From the NCBI GenBank assembly GCA_028817255.1, contig JAPPQA010000026.1, forward strand, positions 1 to 38,871: a stretch of DNA of 38,871 nucleotides, read 5' to 3'. The first letter of the stretch is position 1. Every line of letters begins with the position of its first letter. Under the pieces are notes generated by a model, which saw only the letters and a program-made list of their open reading frames with translations, did not search any database and had not been told where the DNA came from. Made by a program: the position numbers and the translations under genes. This document shows, in pieces, positions 17,356 to 25,941 of this stretch. This DNA comes from Gammaproteobacteria bacterium. Its GTDB lineage: Bacteria; Pseudomonadota; Gammaproteobacteria; Porifericomitales; Porifericomitaceae.

Positions 17356-18555
17356 ATGGCGGAAGTAGCTACATTTCTCTGGGAGGGGAGGGACCGGCAG
17401 GGAAGGCGCCAAAAGGGCGAAAGGAGCGCCGCCAGCGCGGCCCAGATCAAGGCCGCGTTGATCAAGGAGGGCATACGCCCGACCCACATCAAGAAAAGGA
17501 CTCTGAAGCTCGGCCAGGGCAAAATCGAGCCCCGCGATATCATGGTGTTCACGCGGCAGATGGCCACCATGATGTCGGCAGGGGTCCCCATGGTCCAGTC
17601 GCTGGAGATTATCGGCAATGGACACGATAACCAGGCAGTGAAGGCGATGGTCCTGGCGATCAAGGGGGATATTGAGGCGGGAGGGACCATGGCCTCGGCG
17701 CTGGCCAAGCATCCCAAGCACTTCGACCCTCTTTCCGTCAATCTGATTGCAGCCGGCGAGCAATCGGGCGCGATGGAGACCATGTTGCACAACCTTGCCA
17801 CCTATAAGGAAAAGACCGAGTCTTTAAAGGCCAAGATCAAGAAGGCGATGTACTACCCCGTCGCCGTCGTCATTGTCGCCCTCATCGTTTCGACAATCCT
17901 GCTGGTGTTCGTAGTGCCCCAGTTCGCGACCATCTTCGAGAGTCTTGGCGCGGATTTGCCTGCCCTGACCAAGGTCATCGTCGATCTCTCCGATTTCCTG
18001 ATCGCGAACCTGTTTTATGTCATCGTCGGAGGGGGGGCTATCGTCTATGGATTCTTGCAACTCAAGCGGCGCAACAAGACCTTTGCCTTCATGCTGGATC
18101 GGTATTCCCTGAAGATACCGATCGTGGGGGAGATCCTGGACAAGTCGGTCGTTGCCCGCTTCTCCCGCACCATGGCCATTATGTTCAGCGCCGGCACCCC
18201 GCTGGTCGAGGCCATGGTGTCGGTGGCCGGGGCGTGCGGGAATCTACTCTACCATGATGCGGTGATGAAGATGCGGGATGAAGTGGCGACGGGCACCCAG
18301 TTGCAGGTTGCCATGACCAATACGCAGATTTTCCCTAATATGGTGGTGCAGATGGTGGCTATTGGAGAAGAGTCCGGCGCTCTCGACGATATGTTGAGCA
18401 AGGTGGCGGATACCTACGAGGAAGATGTGGACAACATGGTCGAGTCGTTGAGCAGTTTGATGGAGCCAATCATCATTGTTTTTCTGGGCGGGATTATCGG
18501 CACTTTGGTGGTGGCTATGTATCTGCCGATCTTCAAGATCTCGGAAGCGATCTAA
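17356..18555 (+). CDS. pilC: Type IV pilus inner membrane platform protein PilC
   Basis: Polytopic inner-membrane protein of the T2SF/GspF family that couples PilB to pilin assembly. The 399 residues contain two homologous cytoplasmic T2SF domains (about 65-190 and 270-390), each with the FTRQMATMMSAGVPMVQSLE / FSRTMAIMFSAGTPLVEAM pattern, and three hydrophobic segments (VAVVIVALIVSTILLVFVV, LFYVIVGGGAIVYGFL, and IIIVFLGGIIGTLVVAMYLPIF). Length and topology are standard. It ends with TAA in the same reading frame as the downstream pilD. Confidence 0.96.
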   Translation: MAEVATFLWEGRDRQGRRQKGERSAASAAQIKAALIKEGIRPTHIKKRTLKLGQGKIEPRDIMVFTRQMATMMSAGVPMVQSLEIIGNGHDNQAVKAMVLAIKGDIEAGGTMASALAKHPKHFDPLSVNLIAAGEQSGAMETMLHNLATYKEKTESLKAKIKKAMYYPVAVVIVALIVSTILLVFVVPQFATIFESLGADLPALTKVIVDLSDFLIANLFYVIVGGGAIVYGFLQLKRRNKTFAFMLDRYSLKIPIVGEILDKSVVARFSRTMAIMFSAGTPLVEAMVSVAGACGNLLYHDAVMKMRDEVATGTQLQVAMTNTQIFPNMVVQMVAIGEESGALDDMLSKVADTYEEDVDNMVESLSSLMEPIIIVFLGGIIGTLVVAMYLPIFKISEAI

Positions 18556-18573
18556 GCTTTCGTATCCCCGCCG

Positions 18574-19434
18574 CTGCCGATTTTCTCTTTTTTCGTTGCA
18601 AATCCCGGCGCCTGGGTCGGCGCTTGCGCCGTGCTGGGTCTGATCGTTGGCAGCTTCCTCAATGTCGTGATTTATCGGTTGCCCGGCATCCTGGAACGGG
18701 ACTGGGAGGCGCAGTGCCGCGAACTGCTTGACTTGCCGCCGGCAGGCGCCGGGAAACAGCCGTACGGCCTGGTCGTTCCGCGTTCGTTCTGTCCGGCATG
18801 CGATTACCGTATCCCCGCCTGGCAGAATATTCCCGTGTTGAGTTACCTGCTTCTGGGAGGGCGCTGTTATGCCTGCCGTAGCCGCATCCCGGTACGTTAT
18901 CCGCTGGTGGAATTGGCGGGCGGGGCCGTCGCGGCGCTGGCCGCCTGGCGTTTCGGCTTTGGCGGGGAGGCCTTGCTGGCGGCGCTTTTCGGCTGGTCCC
19001 TGCTCTGTCTGGCCGTAATTGACCTGAAGCACCGTCTGCTCCCGGACGTTATTACCCTGCCGCTGCTGTGGCTGGGGCTCGCGGTCAACCTGGGGGGCGT
19101 GTTCGCCGGCCTGGATGCCGCGGTGAAAGGCGCCATTGGCGGGTACCTGGTTCTGTGGCTGTTGTTCCACGCTTTTCGGCTCTGTACCGGCAAGGAGGGG
19201 ATGGGGTACGGCGATTTCAAATTGTTGGCGGCGACCGGAGCCTGGCTCGGTTGGCAATCGTTGCCGCCGGTCCTGTTTTTGGCCGCCTTGCTGGGCTCCT
19301 TGGCGGGGGTCGCCATTGCCTTGCGGAACCGCTTCTGGGACCGGGATATGCAGATGCCATTCGGCCCTTTTCTGGCCCTGGCGGGATGGGTTGCCTTGCT
19401 CTGGGGGGAGGGCATCCGCTGGACGGGGATGTAA
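18574..19434 (+). CDS. pilD: Prepilin peptidase / N-methyltransferase PilD (start uncertain)
   Basis: Inner-membrane aspartic peptidase that cleaves prepilin leaders and methylates the new N-terminus. Diagnostic features are the tetracysteine motif (FCPACDYRIP and CYACRSRIP), the first catalytic Asp in VIDLKHRLLPD, and the second in GMGYGDFK (GxGD). The start is a problem: homology to the usual hydrophobic N-terminus (PIFSFFVANPGAWVG) extends upstream of the first conventional start, GTG 18631, which would cut off most of helix 1. In the stretch between the pilC stop and 18631 the only candidates are non-canonical, CTG 18574 (giving 286 residues, family about 288) or ATT 18580, and no ribosome binding site is apparent. 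I list the CTG start because it restores family length. Confidence 0.88.
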   Translation: MPIFSFFVANPGAWVGACAVLGLIVGSFLNVVIYRLPGILERDWEAQCRELLDLPPAGAGKQPYGLVVPRSFCPACDYRIPAWQNIPVLSYLLLGGRCYACRSRIPVRYPLVELAGGAVAALAAWRFGFGGEALLAALFGWSLLCLAVIDLKHRLLPDVITLPLLWLGLAVNLGGVFAGLDAAVKGAIGGYLVLWLLFHAFRLCTGKEGMGYGDFKLLAATGAWLGWQSLPPVLFLAALLGSLAGVAIALRNRFWDRDMQMPFGPFLALAGWVALLWGEGIRWTGM

Positions 19435-19472
19435 CCGAACGGCGGCGCCTGCGTTCCGTACTGCGCATCGGT

Positions 19473-20108
19473 ATGACCGGGGGCGTAGGCAGCGGGAAAA
19501 CGACGGCGGGGGAAATGTTCTGTTCCCTGGGGACACCCGTGATCGATATGGATCGGATCTGCGCGGATTTGCTGGTCCGCGGGCACCCCGTAGCCGGCCA
19601 GGCGGTCCGTAGTCTCGGGACGCAGATCCTGTCCGGGGACGGCCGAATCTCGCGGCGGCGACTGCGCCGCATTGTTTTGCAGGACAAGGAAAGCAGGCGG
19701 AAACTGGAAAGGCTCCTGCATCCGCCGGCTTTTGCCCGGGTGGAGAGGCTATTGCGCGGCTTGTGCGCGCCGTACTGCATTGTCTGTATCCCGCTCTTGG
19801 TCGAAACAGCTTCGGCGGGCCGATTTGACCGGGTCCTGGTTGTTGATTGCAAACCGCGACTTCAGCTTGCCCGGGCCTGCAAGCGGGGGCGGGTTCCCCG
19901 CGATGCGATCCTTGCGATCATGCGCATTCAAGCCAGGCGCGAACAGAGGCTGGCCCTGGCAGACGAGGTGATCGATAACGGCGGCGGTATGGATGCGCTG
20001 CGCGAGCAAGTGCTGCGTTGCCATAGCAGGTATCTTTGCTATTTTGGCCGCCGGCGCCTTGTGCCGGGCATCGGCGCGACCGGCGACCGCGTTCTACTTA
20101 GGGCGTGA
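19473..20108 (+). CDS. coaE: Dephospho-CoA kinase
   Basis: Cytosolic P-loop kinase that phosphorylates dephospho-CoA, the last step of CoA synthesis. Walker A is GGVGSGKTT directly after the start, followed by GTPVIDMDRICADLL and, at the lid, RDAILAIMRIQARREQRLALADEVIDNGG. ATG 19473 gives 211 residues, near the family's 200-206, but the first beta strand (LRIGMTGG) begins four codons earlier at CTG 19461, where homologues normally have an initiator; no ATG, GTG or TTG is present there. coaE following pilD is the classical gammaproteobacterial arrangement. Its last 11 bases overlap the convergent thiE-like gene. Confidence 0.93.
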   Translation: MTGGVGSGKTTAGEMFCSLGTPVIDMDRICADLLVRGHPVAGQAVRSLGTQILSGDGRISRRRLRRIVLQDKESRRKLERLLHPPAFARVERLLRGLCAPYCIVCIPLLVETASAGRFDRVLVVDCKPRLQLARACKRGRVPRDAILAIMRIQARREQRLALADEVIDNGGGMDALREQVLRCHSRYLCYFGRRRLVPGIGATGDRVLLRA

Positions 20109-20760
20109 ATGTCTCGGCGGCGGGCGGCGGGTTCCGGCAATTGCGTATCGCCAGCGCGGGGTCCGGCGCCTCCCAAACTCCGCCGCACATGGCAATGCCG
20201 TGCCCTCCGCATTGCCGTGCCGCGGACAGGTCGGTGGGGCGCATGCCTCCCAGCGCGTAGGCAGACGCATGGGCGCGGTCCGCCAGGCGGCGAAACCCGT
20301 CCCACCCCAGCGGCGGGGCGCCGGGATGCGTGGCCGTGGGCAGCACCGGGGACAGTAAGACCAAGTCCGCTCCCAGTCGGTTCGCCTGTTCGACCTCGGT
20401 TGCGTTGTGGCAGGAGGCGCCCAGCCAGCCGCCGGGATGCGTGACCGGCCGCCAGAGGCGTTCTCCCGACAATTGCAGTCCGGCGTCGGGCGGCAGGGTT
20501 CCCTCCCGGCAATGACGGGAGTCTAGCAGCATGGCTGCCCCGTGTTTTCGGCAGCTATCTGCCGCCCGGGCGGCCAGGAGCATGTACTCACGGGCGGCCA
20601 GGCGGCGGGAACGGAGATAGAGCAAGCGCAGGCCGCCGCACAGGCATAGCTCCAGTCTCTCCAGGAACCGATCGCACCGGTCACGGGAAAGATCCGGAGT
20701 GACCGCGCACAGGGCAGGCAGCCGTTCCGGGCGGGATTGTTTATCGGCCATGGGGCGCAT
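20098..20760 (-). CDS. Thiamine-phosphate-synthase-like (TenI/ThiE fold) protein
   Basis: A 220-residue TIM-barrel protein resembling the C-terminal half of the fused MutT-ThiE proteins commonly encoded next to argJ and secA in gammaproteobacteria. Recognisable segments are RLPALCAVTPD, LRLLYLRSRRL (in place of the QLR-K substrate motif), GASCHNATEVEQANRLGADLVLLSPVLPTATHPGAPPLGWDGF, and YALGGM. The N-terminal Nudix (MutT) domain of those fusions is absent: no Nudix box is seen in the 180 bases up to argJ. Several ThiE active-site positions differ (the Lys of QLREK is Arg; the Asp-containing Mg loop reads LLDSRHCREG), so true thiamine phosphate synthase activity is doubtful. The start may be ATG 20760 or 20751; neither has a ribosome binding site. 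Confidence 0.75.
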   Translation of the reverse strand: MRPMADKQSRPERLPALCAVTPDLSRDRCDRFLERLELCLCGGLRLLYLRSRRLAAREYMLLAARAADSCRKHGAAMLLDSRHCREGTLPPDAGLQLSGERLWRPVTHPGGWLGASCHNATEVEQANRLGADLVLLSPVLPTATHPGAPPLGWDGFRRLADRAHASAYALGGMRPTDLSAARQCGGHGIAMCGGVWEAPDPALAIRNCRNPPPAAETFTP

Positions 20761-20941
20761 GGCGGCGGCAGCAAAAGGCCGCTATTTTGCCGCTGTCCAA
20801 TAAGGTCTCCGCCGCCGCGAAAGAAAGCCGCGGGACTGTCGCAATGGGAGGTTTTTGGATGTCTTGGATTGCGTCGGGGATTGCAGGCAGCGGAGATGGG
20901 GCGGTCGCGGGCATGGGAGTTCCCATCTGGGGCGGGCGGAT

Positions 20942-22156
20942 TCAGGCCAGGTATTCTGCGTTGATCCGGATGTACTCGCGGCTCAGGTCGCAGGTGCTTA
21001 TTTTGGCGGCCGTACGTCCGCGCCCGAGATGGATGACGAACCGCAGGTGCTTCTGGGCCATGAATTGCTTCGCCTTTGCCTCGTTGTAGCGCGGAGAAAG
21101 GCTGCCCTGTTCCACAACCGGGAGATCGCCGAGGAACAGGTTCACTTGTCCGATATCGAGCGCATTCAGGCCAGAGCGCCCCACCGCCGCCAGGATTCGC
21201 CCCCAGTTCGGGCTCCCTCCATGGCAGGCCGTTTTGAACAGCGGAGAGTGCGCGATCAGGTATGCCACCCGCAGGCATTCTTGTTCGTCGCGGCCGCCTT
21301 CTATGCGGATATCAATTATGCGCGTAGCGCCCTCGCCGTCCTCGACGATCGCTAACGCCAGGTGTTCGCAGGTTCGGGTAATGGCGGCCGCGATCCTTTC
21401 GCTGTTTCGGTCCCATCTCCGAATCTCCGGGCCGCCGCCGCGGGCGGTGGCAATCAGGACCGCGGCATCGTTGGTAGAGGTATCTCCGTCCACGGTAATG
21501 CGGTTGAAGGTCTTCCCGGCTGCCCGTTGCAGCATGTGCCCCAGCAGGTTTTTTTCTATGTGGGCGTCAGTAGCGATGAAGGCCAGCATAGTCGCCATGT
21601 CGGGGCATATCATCCCCGCGCCCTTGGCGATGCCGGTCACCGTGATCTCGGTGCCGCCCAGGGTCAGTTTTTCCGAGTATCCCTTGGGCGCCCGGTCGGT
21701 GGTCATGATTGACCGGGCCGCCTTTTTCCATCCTGCTTCCTCCAGGGATTGCAGGCAGGCCGGCAACGTTTTGCAGATTTGGGACACCGGAAGAGGCTCT
21801 CCGATTACCCCGGTGGAGAAGGGCAGTACGGCTTCTACGGGGCAACGACGGGCATGCGCCAGGGTTGCGCATACTTTCCGGCAGTTTTCGAGCCCCGCCT
21901 CTCCGGTGCCCGCATTCGCATTTCCGGCGTTGATCACACAGTAACGCGGCGATGCCAGCGCCAAGTGACGCCGCGCTATCGTTACCGGGGCCGCGGCGAA
22001 GGCATTGCGCGTGAATATGGCTTGCAACAAGGCGCCGTCCTCAATGGCGATTACCGTCAGGTCTGTCCTGTCCTGGCGCAAAGCCTGTGCGGAGGCCACC
22101 CCCAGGCGCACCCCCGCCACGGGGTGGAGCGGGAGAGCCGTGTCGGGTTCATCCAT
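20942..22156 (-). CDS. argJ: Bifunctional glutamate N-acetyltransferase / amino-acid acetyltransferase
   Basis: Arginine-biosynthesis enzyme that recycles the acetyl group from N-acetylornithine to glutamate. The 404-residue precursor self-cleaves at the conserved Ala-Thr in CPDMATMLAFI (about residues 187-197), exposing the catalytic Thr of the beta chain. Other signatures are CVINAGNANAGTG, STGVIGEPLP, GMICPDMATM, and DGDTSTND. The C-terminus ends in REYIRINAEYLA as in typical ArgJ. It starts nine bases after the secA stop on the same strand, so the two are probably co-transcribed. Confidence 0.97.
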   Translation of the reverse strand: MDEPDTALPLHPVAGVRLGVASAQALRQDRTDLTVIAIEDGALLQAIFTRNAFAAAPVTIARRHLALASPRYCVINAGNANAGTGEAGLENCRKVCATLAHARRCPVEAVLPFSTGVIGEPLPVSQICKTLPACLQSLEEAGWKKAARSIMTTDRAPKGYSEKLTLGGTEITVTGIAKGAGMICPDMATMLAFIATDAHIEKNLLGHMLQRAAGKTFNRITVDGDTSTNDAAVLIATARGGGPEIRRWDRNSERIAAAITRTCEHLALAIVEDGEGATRIIDIRIEGGRDEQECLRVAYLIAHSPLFKTACHGGSPNWGRILAAVGRSGLNALDIGQVNLFLGDLPVVEQGSLSPRYNEAKAKQFMAQKHLRFVIHLGRGRTAAKISTCDLSREYIRINAEYLA

Positions 22157-22165
22157 GCCGCGCGC

Positions 22166-24871
22166 TCACTGGGTCCCCGCTTGGCCGTGGCAGTGCTTGA
22201 ACTTCTTCCCGGAACCGCAAGGGCAGGGCTGGTTGCGCCCAACCTTGCGGTCCCGGCGCACATAGGGTTCCCGGCCGCCGGCGGGCATCGTCTGGGCGGG
22301 GTGCAGGATATCCGGGGCGGCTTGGTGTACGGCCTGTATCTGGTGTCCTCTGCCCGGCTCTTCCCTGGCAGGCGTCGCCGCGGCGGGCAGTTGCTCCTGT
22401 TCTTCGGGAGGCCGGAATCTGAGGTGTGTCAGGAATGCGGTGGTGTCGTGCTTGATCCGATCGAGCATGTCCACGAACATGTTAAACGCTTCGTTTTTGA
22501 ATTCTTGTTTGGGATTCTTTGCCGCATAAGCCCTGAGGTTGATTCCCCGGCGCAGGTGGTCAAGGGTTTGCAAATGATCCCGCCAGTTGCGATCCAGCAC
22601 GTCCAGCAGGATCTGTTTTTCCACCTGTTTGATCAATGCTGTGGGTATGTCCTTCGTCCTGTGGCAATATTCTTCTTCGATGCGCTCCTGTATCTGCCGG
22701 CGAATCGTATCGGGGACAACCGAATTCTCCTCCTCCAGCCAGCCGCGAATATCCAGGGTTATTCTGAATTGCTGTTGCAGCGCTTTGGACAGTCCCTCCG
22801 TGTCCCACATCTCAATGGGGCTGTCCGGCGGGATATGGGCATTGACGATTTGAGAAGCCATATCCGTGCGCATGTCGAGCACGATGGGAGAGAGATCCTC
22901 CGCGTCCATGATATCGTTTCGCTGCCCGTAGATGACCTTTCTTTGTTCGTTAGCTACGTCGTCGTACTCCAGCAGGTGTTTGCGGAGATCGAAGTTATGC
23001 GCCTCTACCTTGCGCTGGGCGTTTTCGATCGCCTTGGTGACCCACGGGTGCTCTATTGCTTCCCCTTCCTGCATCCCCAGCTTCTGCATGATCGCCGAGA
23101 CCCGTTCGGATGCGAAGATCCGCATGAGGTTGTCTTCCAGAGAAAGATAGAAACGGCTGGAGCCCGGATCTCCCTGTCGTCCCGAGCGACCGCGCAATTG
23201 GTTGTCTATGCGGCGTGATTCGTGGCGCTCCGTACCTATGATATGCAACCCCCCGCTGGCCACTACCAAGTCGTAGCGTTCCCGCCATCGTTTCTGGATG
23301 ACTTCGACCTCCGCCTCTCCGGGATTTTCGAGGCCCTTGATTTCTATGTCCGGGTTGCCCCCCAGGACAATATCCGTTCCCCGCCCCGCCATGTTGGTGG
23401 CGATCGTGACACTCCCCGGCTTGCCCGCCTGGGAGATGATCTCTGCCTCTTGGGCATGGTGCTTGGCATTCAGCACCTGGTGAGGGATCCCTTCCTTTTT
23501 CAGCAGCGAGGAAATGTGTTCGGAGACCTCTATGGAAGTGGTGCCCACCAGTGTCGGCCGGTTGTGCGACCGGCATTCCTTGATTTCTTCCGTGACCGCT
23601 TCGAATTTCTCCCTTTCCCGCAGGAAAACCATGTCGCCGAAATCTTCCCGGATCATTTTTTTGTGAGTCGGGATGACGATGACTTCAAGCCCGTAGATCT
23701 GCTGGAATTCATACGCCTCGGTGTCCGCCGTGCCCGTCATTCCCGCGAGTTTCCGGTACAGCCGGAAGTAATTTTGAAAGGTAATCGTGGCGAGATTATG
23801 GTATTCCGTCTGTACCGGCACTTGTTCCTTGGCTTCGACCGCCTGGTGCAGCCCCTCCGACCATCTCCTGCCGGGCATGGGACGGCCGGTGAACTGATCG
23901 ATAATTACCACTTGGTTGTCCCGGACGATGTAATCTACATCGCGCTTGTACAGGAGGCGAGAGCGCAGACAGGCGTCCAGGTAGTGCATCAACTGCAGGT
24001 TGTCGGCCGTGTATAGGCTTTGACCGGCACCGATGAGCCCGGAGGCGACCAGCAGTTCTTCCACGCAGGTATGCCCTGCCTCGTTCAGGTGTACCTGCTT
24101 GCTTTTCTCGTCGAGTGTGTAGTTTTCGGAAGCAAGTTTCGGGATCAGGCGGTTGATCTCGGTGTAGAGTTCGGTTTCCTCCTCCGCCGACCCGGATATG
24201 ATCAAGGGAGTGCGCGCTTCGTCAATGAGGATGCAGTCCACCTCGTCAACGATCGCGTAATGGAGTTCCTTCTGGGTTCTTTCGTCGCTGTGCCGCACCA
24301 TGTTGTCCCTTAGGTAATCGAACCCGAACTCGTTGTTGGTGCCGTAAGTGATGTCTGCCGCGTAGGAGCGTCTGCGCTCGGCGGGCGGCAGGTCGGGGAC
24401 GATAGTTCCTACTTCCATGTTCAGAAATCGGTAAACGTCTCCCATCCATTCCGCATCGCGTCGAGCGAGGTAGTCGTTGACGGTGACGATATGGACTCCA
24501 TTGTTCGGCAGGGCGTTCAGGTAGGCTGCCAGGGTGGCTACCAAAGTCTTGCCCTCGCCTGTTCGCATCTCGGCGATCTTTCCCTGGTGCAATACCATGC
24601 CGCCAATCAATTGCACATCGAAGTGGCGCATATCAAGAGTGCGTCTCGCGGCCTCGCGCACGACGGCAAAGGATTCCGGAAGCAATCGGTCCAGCGTCTC
24701 TCCCTGTTCCAGGCGTTTGCGGAACTCGGTCGTTTTTTCCCCGAGTCGGGAGTCGGACAGGGAGCGTAGCTTAGGCTCCAGTCGGTTGATGGTTGCCAGG
24801 GCCGACGAGAACCGCATCAACAGCCGCTCGTTCCGGCTGCCGAACATTTTTTTTAATAACCCGCCGATCAC
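22166..24871 (-). CDS. secA: Preprotein translocase ATPase SecA
   Basis: Motor that drives unfolded preproteins through SecYEG. The 901 residues include the N-terminal segment GGLLKKMFGSRNERLL, Walker A MRTGEGKT (about 102-109), the DEVD-type box VDEVDCILIDEARTPLIISG, the PPXD region, GRGTDIVLGGNPD, GRSGRQGDPGSS, and the C-terminal zinc-binding SecB/phospholipid motif CPCGSGKKFKHCH. The start codon is GTG 24871, which matches the family N-terminus; no ribosome binding site is evident, but a 7-bp perfect hairpin (24883-24898) lies 11 bases upstream. Presumably in one transcript with the M23 peptidase gene upstream and argJ downstream. Confidence 0.98.
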   Translation of the reverse strand: MIGGLLKKMFGSRNERLLMRFSSALATINRLEPKLRSLSDSRLGEKTTEFRKRLEQGETLDRLLPESFAVVREAARRTLDMRHFDVQLIGGMVLHQGKIAEMRTGEGKTLVATLAAYLNALPNNGVHIVTVNDYLARRDAEWMGDVYRFLNMEVGTIVPDLPPAERRRSYAADITYGTNNEFGFDYLRDNMVRHSDERTQKELHYAIVDEVDCILIDEARTPLIISGSAEEETELYTEINRLIPKLASENYTLDEKSKQVHLNEAGHTCVEELLVASGLIGAGQSLYTADNLQLMHYLDACLRSRLLYKRDVDYIVRDNQVVIIDQFTGRPMPGRRWSEGLHQAVEAKEQVPVQTEYHNLATITFQNYFRLYRKLAGMTGTADTEAYEFQQIYGLEVIVIPTHKKMIREDFGDMVFLREREKFEAVTEEIKECRSHNRPTLVGTTSIEVSEHISSLLKKEGIPHQVLNAKHHAQEAEIISQAGKPGSVTIATNMAGRGTDIVLGGNPDIEIKGLENPGEAEVEVIQKRWRERYDLVVASGGLHIIGTERHESRRIDNQLRGRSGRQGDPGSSRFYLSLEDNLMRIFASERVSAIMQKLGMQEGEAIEHPWVTKAIENAQRKVEAHNFDLRKHLLEYDDVANEQRKVIYGQRNDIMDAEDLSPIVLDMRTDMASQIVNAHIPPDSPIEMWDTEGLSKALQQQFRITLDIRGWLEEENSVVPDTIRRQIQERIEEEYCHRTKDIPTALIKQVEKQILLDVLDRNWRDHLQTLDHLRRGINLRAYAAKNPKQEFKNEAFNMFVDMLDRIKHDTTAFLTHLRFRPPEEQEQLPAAATPAREEPGRGHQIQAVHQAAPDILHPAQTMPAGGREPYVRRDRKVGRNQPCPCGSGKKFKHCHGQAGTQ

Positions 24872-24882
24872 GATGGCGACGC

Positions 24883-24898
24883 CCGCATGCCCATGCGG
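24883..24898 (-). promoter_or_regulatory. Hairpin in the secA leader
   Basis: CCGCATG and CATGCGG (with two central bases) form a perfect 7-bp stem on either strand, ending 11 bases before the secA GTG. There is no U-tract, so it is not an intrinsic terminator. In the mRNA it occupies the place of the ribosome binding site, suggesting translational control or just mRNA structure; this is inference. Confidence 0.35.
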
Positions 24899-24947
24899 TT
24901 AAGGGAACGGAGGAAGGAAAAAGAGGGCAGGCTCCAGGGAGGGAGGC

Positions 24948-25913
24948 TTACTGCAGGGAAAGAATGTATTCCCTGGGATTTACCGGGACTCCGGCGCGCA
25001 GCACCTCAAAGTGCACATGCGCGCCAGTGGAGCGGCCGGTCGAACCCATGAGAGCGATCGGTTGGTGTTTTTTCACTAACTGTCCTGCCCTGACCAGGTT
25101 TTTCTGGTTGTGCGCGTATAGCGTCCTGTATTCGCCGTGCTCGATCTCCACCAGGTTTCCGTATCCCTGGTAGCGTCCGGATCGGGTCACAATCCCTGAT
25201 GCCAGCGCAATGACCGGAGATTTGTACTTGCCGGTGATATCGATCCCCGAGTGAAACTCGCGTCTTCCGGTGAAAGGGTCGGTCCTCATGCCGTATCTGG
25301 ATGAGATCCACCCGTTGGGCACGGGGCTTCCCGCGGGAGTGGAGCGGTCTTTGAGAGTTTTTCGCATCAGGAACGCTTCGATGGCGTCCAGCTTGTCTTC
25401 GCGGTCCTGGAGTCTCCGTTCCAGGCGGTTGAGAGCGGCCATCAGGTCTATGGCGCCGTCGCCGAAGGCGCGGGAGTATTGCTCCGCGCCCAGAGGTCCT
25501 CCCAGGCCCACCGGGGCATTCCAGTCGAACTCTCCCGGCTCAAGGGCGGCCATGTCGGAAAGTCTTGTGCCCAATGCTTCCAGGCGGAGCACCCTTCCCT
25601 GCAGGCGGCTTAGCGACACGCCTATCGCTTGCAATTGTCGCGTCGCTTTTTCCCTGGCCTCCACGACCGCCGCGCGCCCGCGGTGAATTTCGTCTCTCAG
25701 GACAAGGTCCATCCCTTCCTCGTGCAGGGATACGGAGGCCGCGGCATTTTGCTGCTCCTGGTTGACGTAGGACCGGACTCCCCATGAGAAACATGCGGTT
25801 GCCAATGCGGCCAGCAATGCGCCGAACACGGACAGGGAGAAGAGCATGCGCCCCCATCCCAGCGTGATCGTTTTGCCGCATTTTGCCGGGCCGGATAGAA
25901 TTACTAGCTGCAT
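24948..25913 (-). CDS. M23 family metallopeptidase (LytM/NlpD-type), membrane-anchored
   Basis: Periplasmic peptidoglycan endopeptidase or amidase activator. The 321 residues start with MQLVILSGPAKCGKTITLGW, then one membrane anchor (LFSLSVFGALLAALATACFSWG, about 24-45), a coiled-coil-like region (about 60-200), and a C-terminal LytM domain. Zinc ligands are visible in HSGIDITG (HxxxD) and in HVHFEV (HxH), so the site looks catalytically complete. A homologue of this kind upstream of secA is known from Pseudomonas and relatives. The start at ATG 25913 is only about three bases from the predicted transcription start from the shared -10 at 25923-25928. Confidence 0.92.
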   Translation of the reverse strand: MQLVILSGPAKCGKTITLGWGRMLFSLSVFGALLAALATACFSWGVRSYVNQEQQNAAASVSLHEEGMDLVLRDEIHRGRAAVVEAREKATRQLQAIGVSLSRLQGRVLRLEALGTRLSDMAALEPGEFDWNAPVGLGGPLGAEQYSRAFGDGAIDLMAALNRLERRLQDREDKLDAIEAFLMRKTLKDRSTPAGSPVPNGWISSRYGMRTDPFTGRREFHSGIDITGKYKSPVIALASGIVTRSGRYQGYGNLVEIEHGEYRTLYAHNQKNLVRAGQLVKKHQPIALMGSTGRSTGAHVHFEVLRAGVPVNPREYILSLQ

Positions 25914-25930
25914 AACGTTCTTATTATACT
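25901..25930 (+). promoter_or_regulatory. Sigma-70 promoter of dciA
   Basis: TTACTA (25901-25906), an 18-base spacer and TATACT (25925-25930). The expected start near 25937 leaves only about five bases before ATG 25942, with no ribosome binding site, so dciA may be translated from an almost leaderless mRNA. Confidence 0.5.
25923..25928 (-). promoter_or_regulatory. Consensus -10 element for the M23 peptidase-secA transcript
   Basis: The minus strand reads a perfect TATAAT, overlapping the plus-strand TATACT by four bases. No good -35 is found at 16-18 bases. The predicted start is about three bases from the peptidase ATG. Confidence 0.45.
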
Positions 25931-25941
25931 ACAATCGAAGC

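Noticed and set aside
15100..17790. 896-codon open frame antisense to clpB, pilB and pilC
   Set aside because: Antisense shadow spanning three well-supported genes; composition is His/Gln/Arg-rich without any domain.
20741..20926. 61-codon minus-strand frame between argJ and the thiE-like gene
   Set aside because: No Nudix box or other family resemblance and no ribosome binding site; considered as a remnant of a MutT domain but not supportable.
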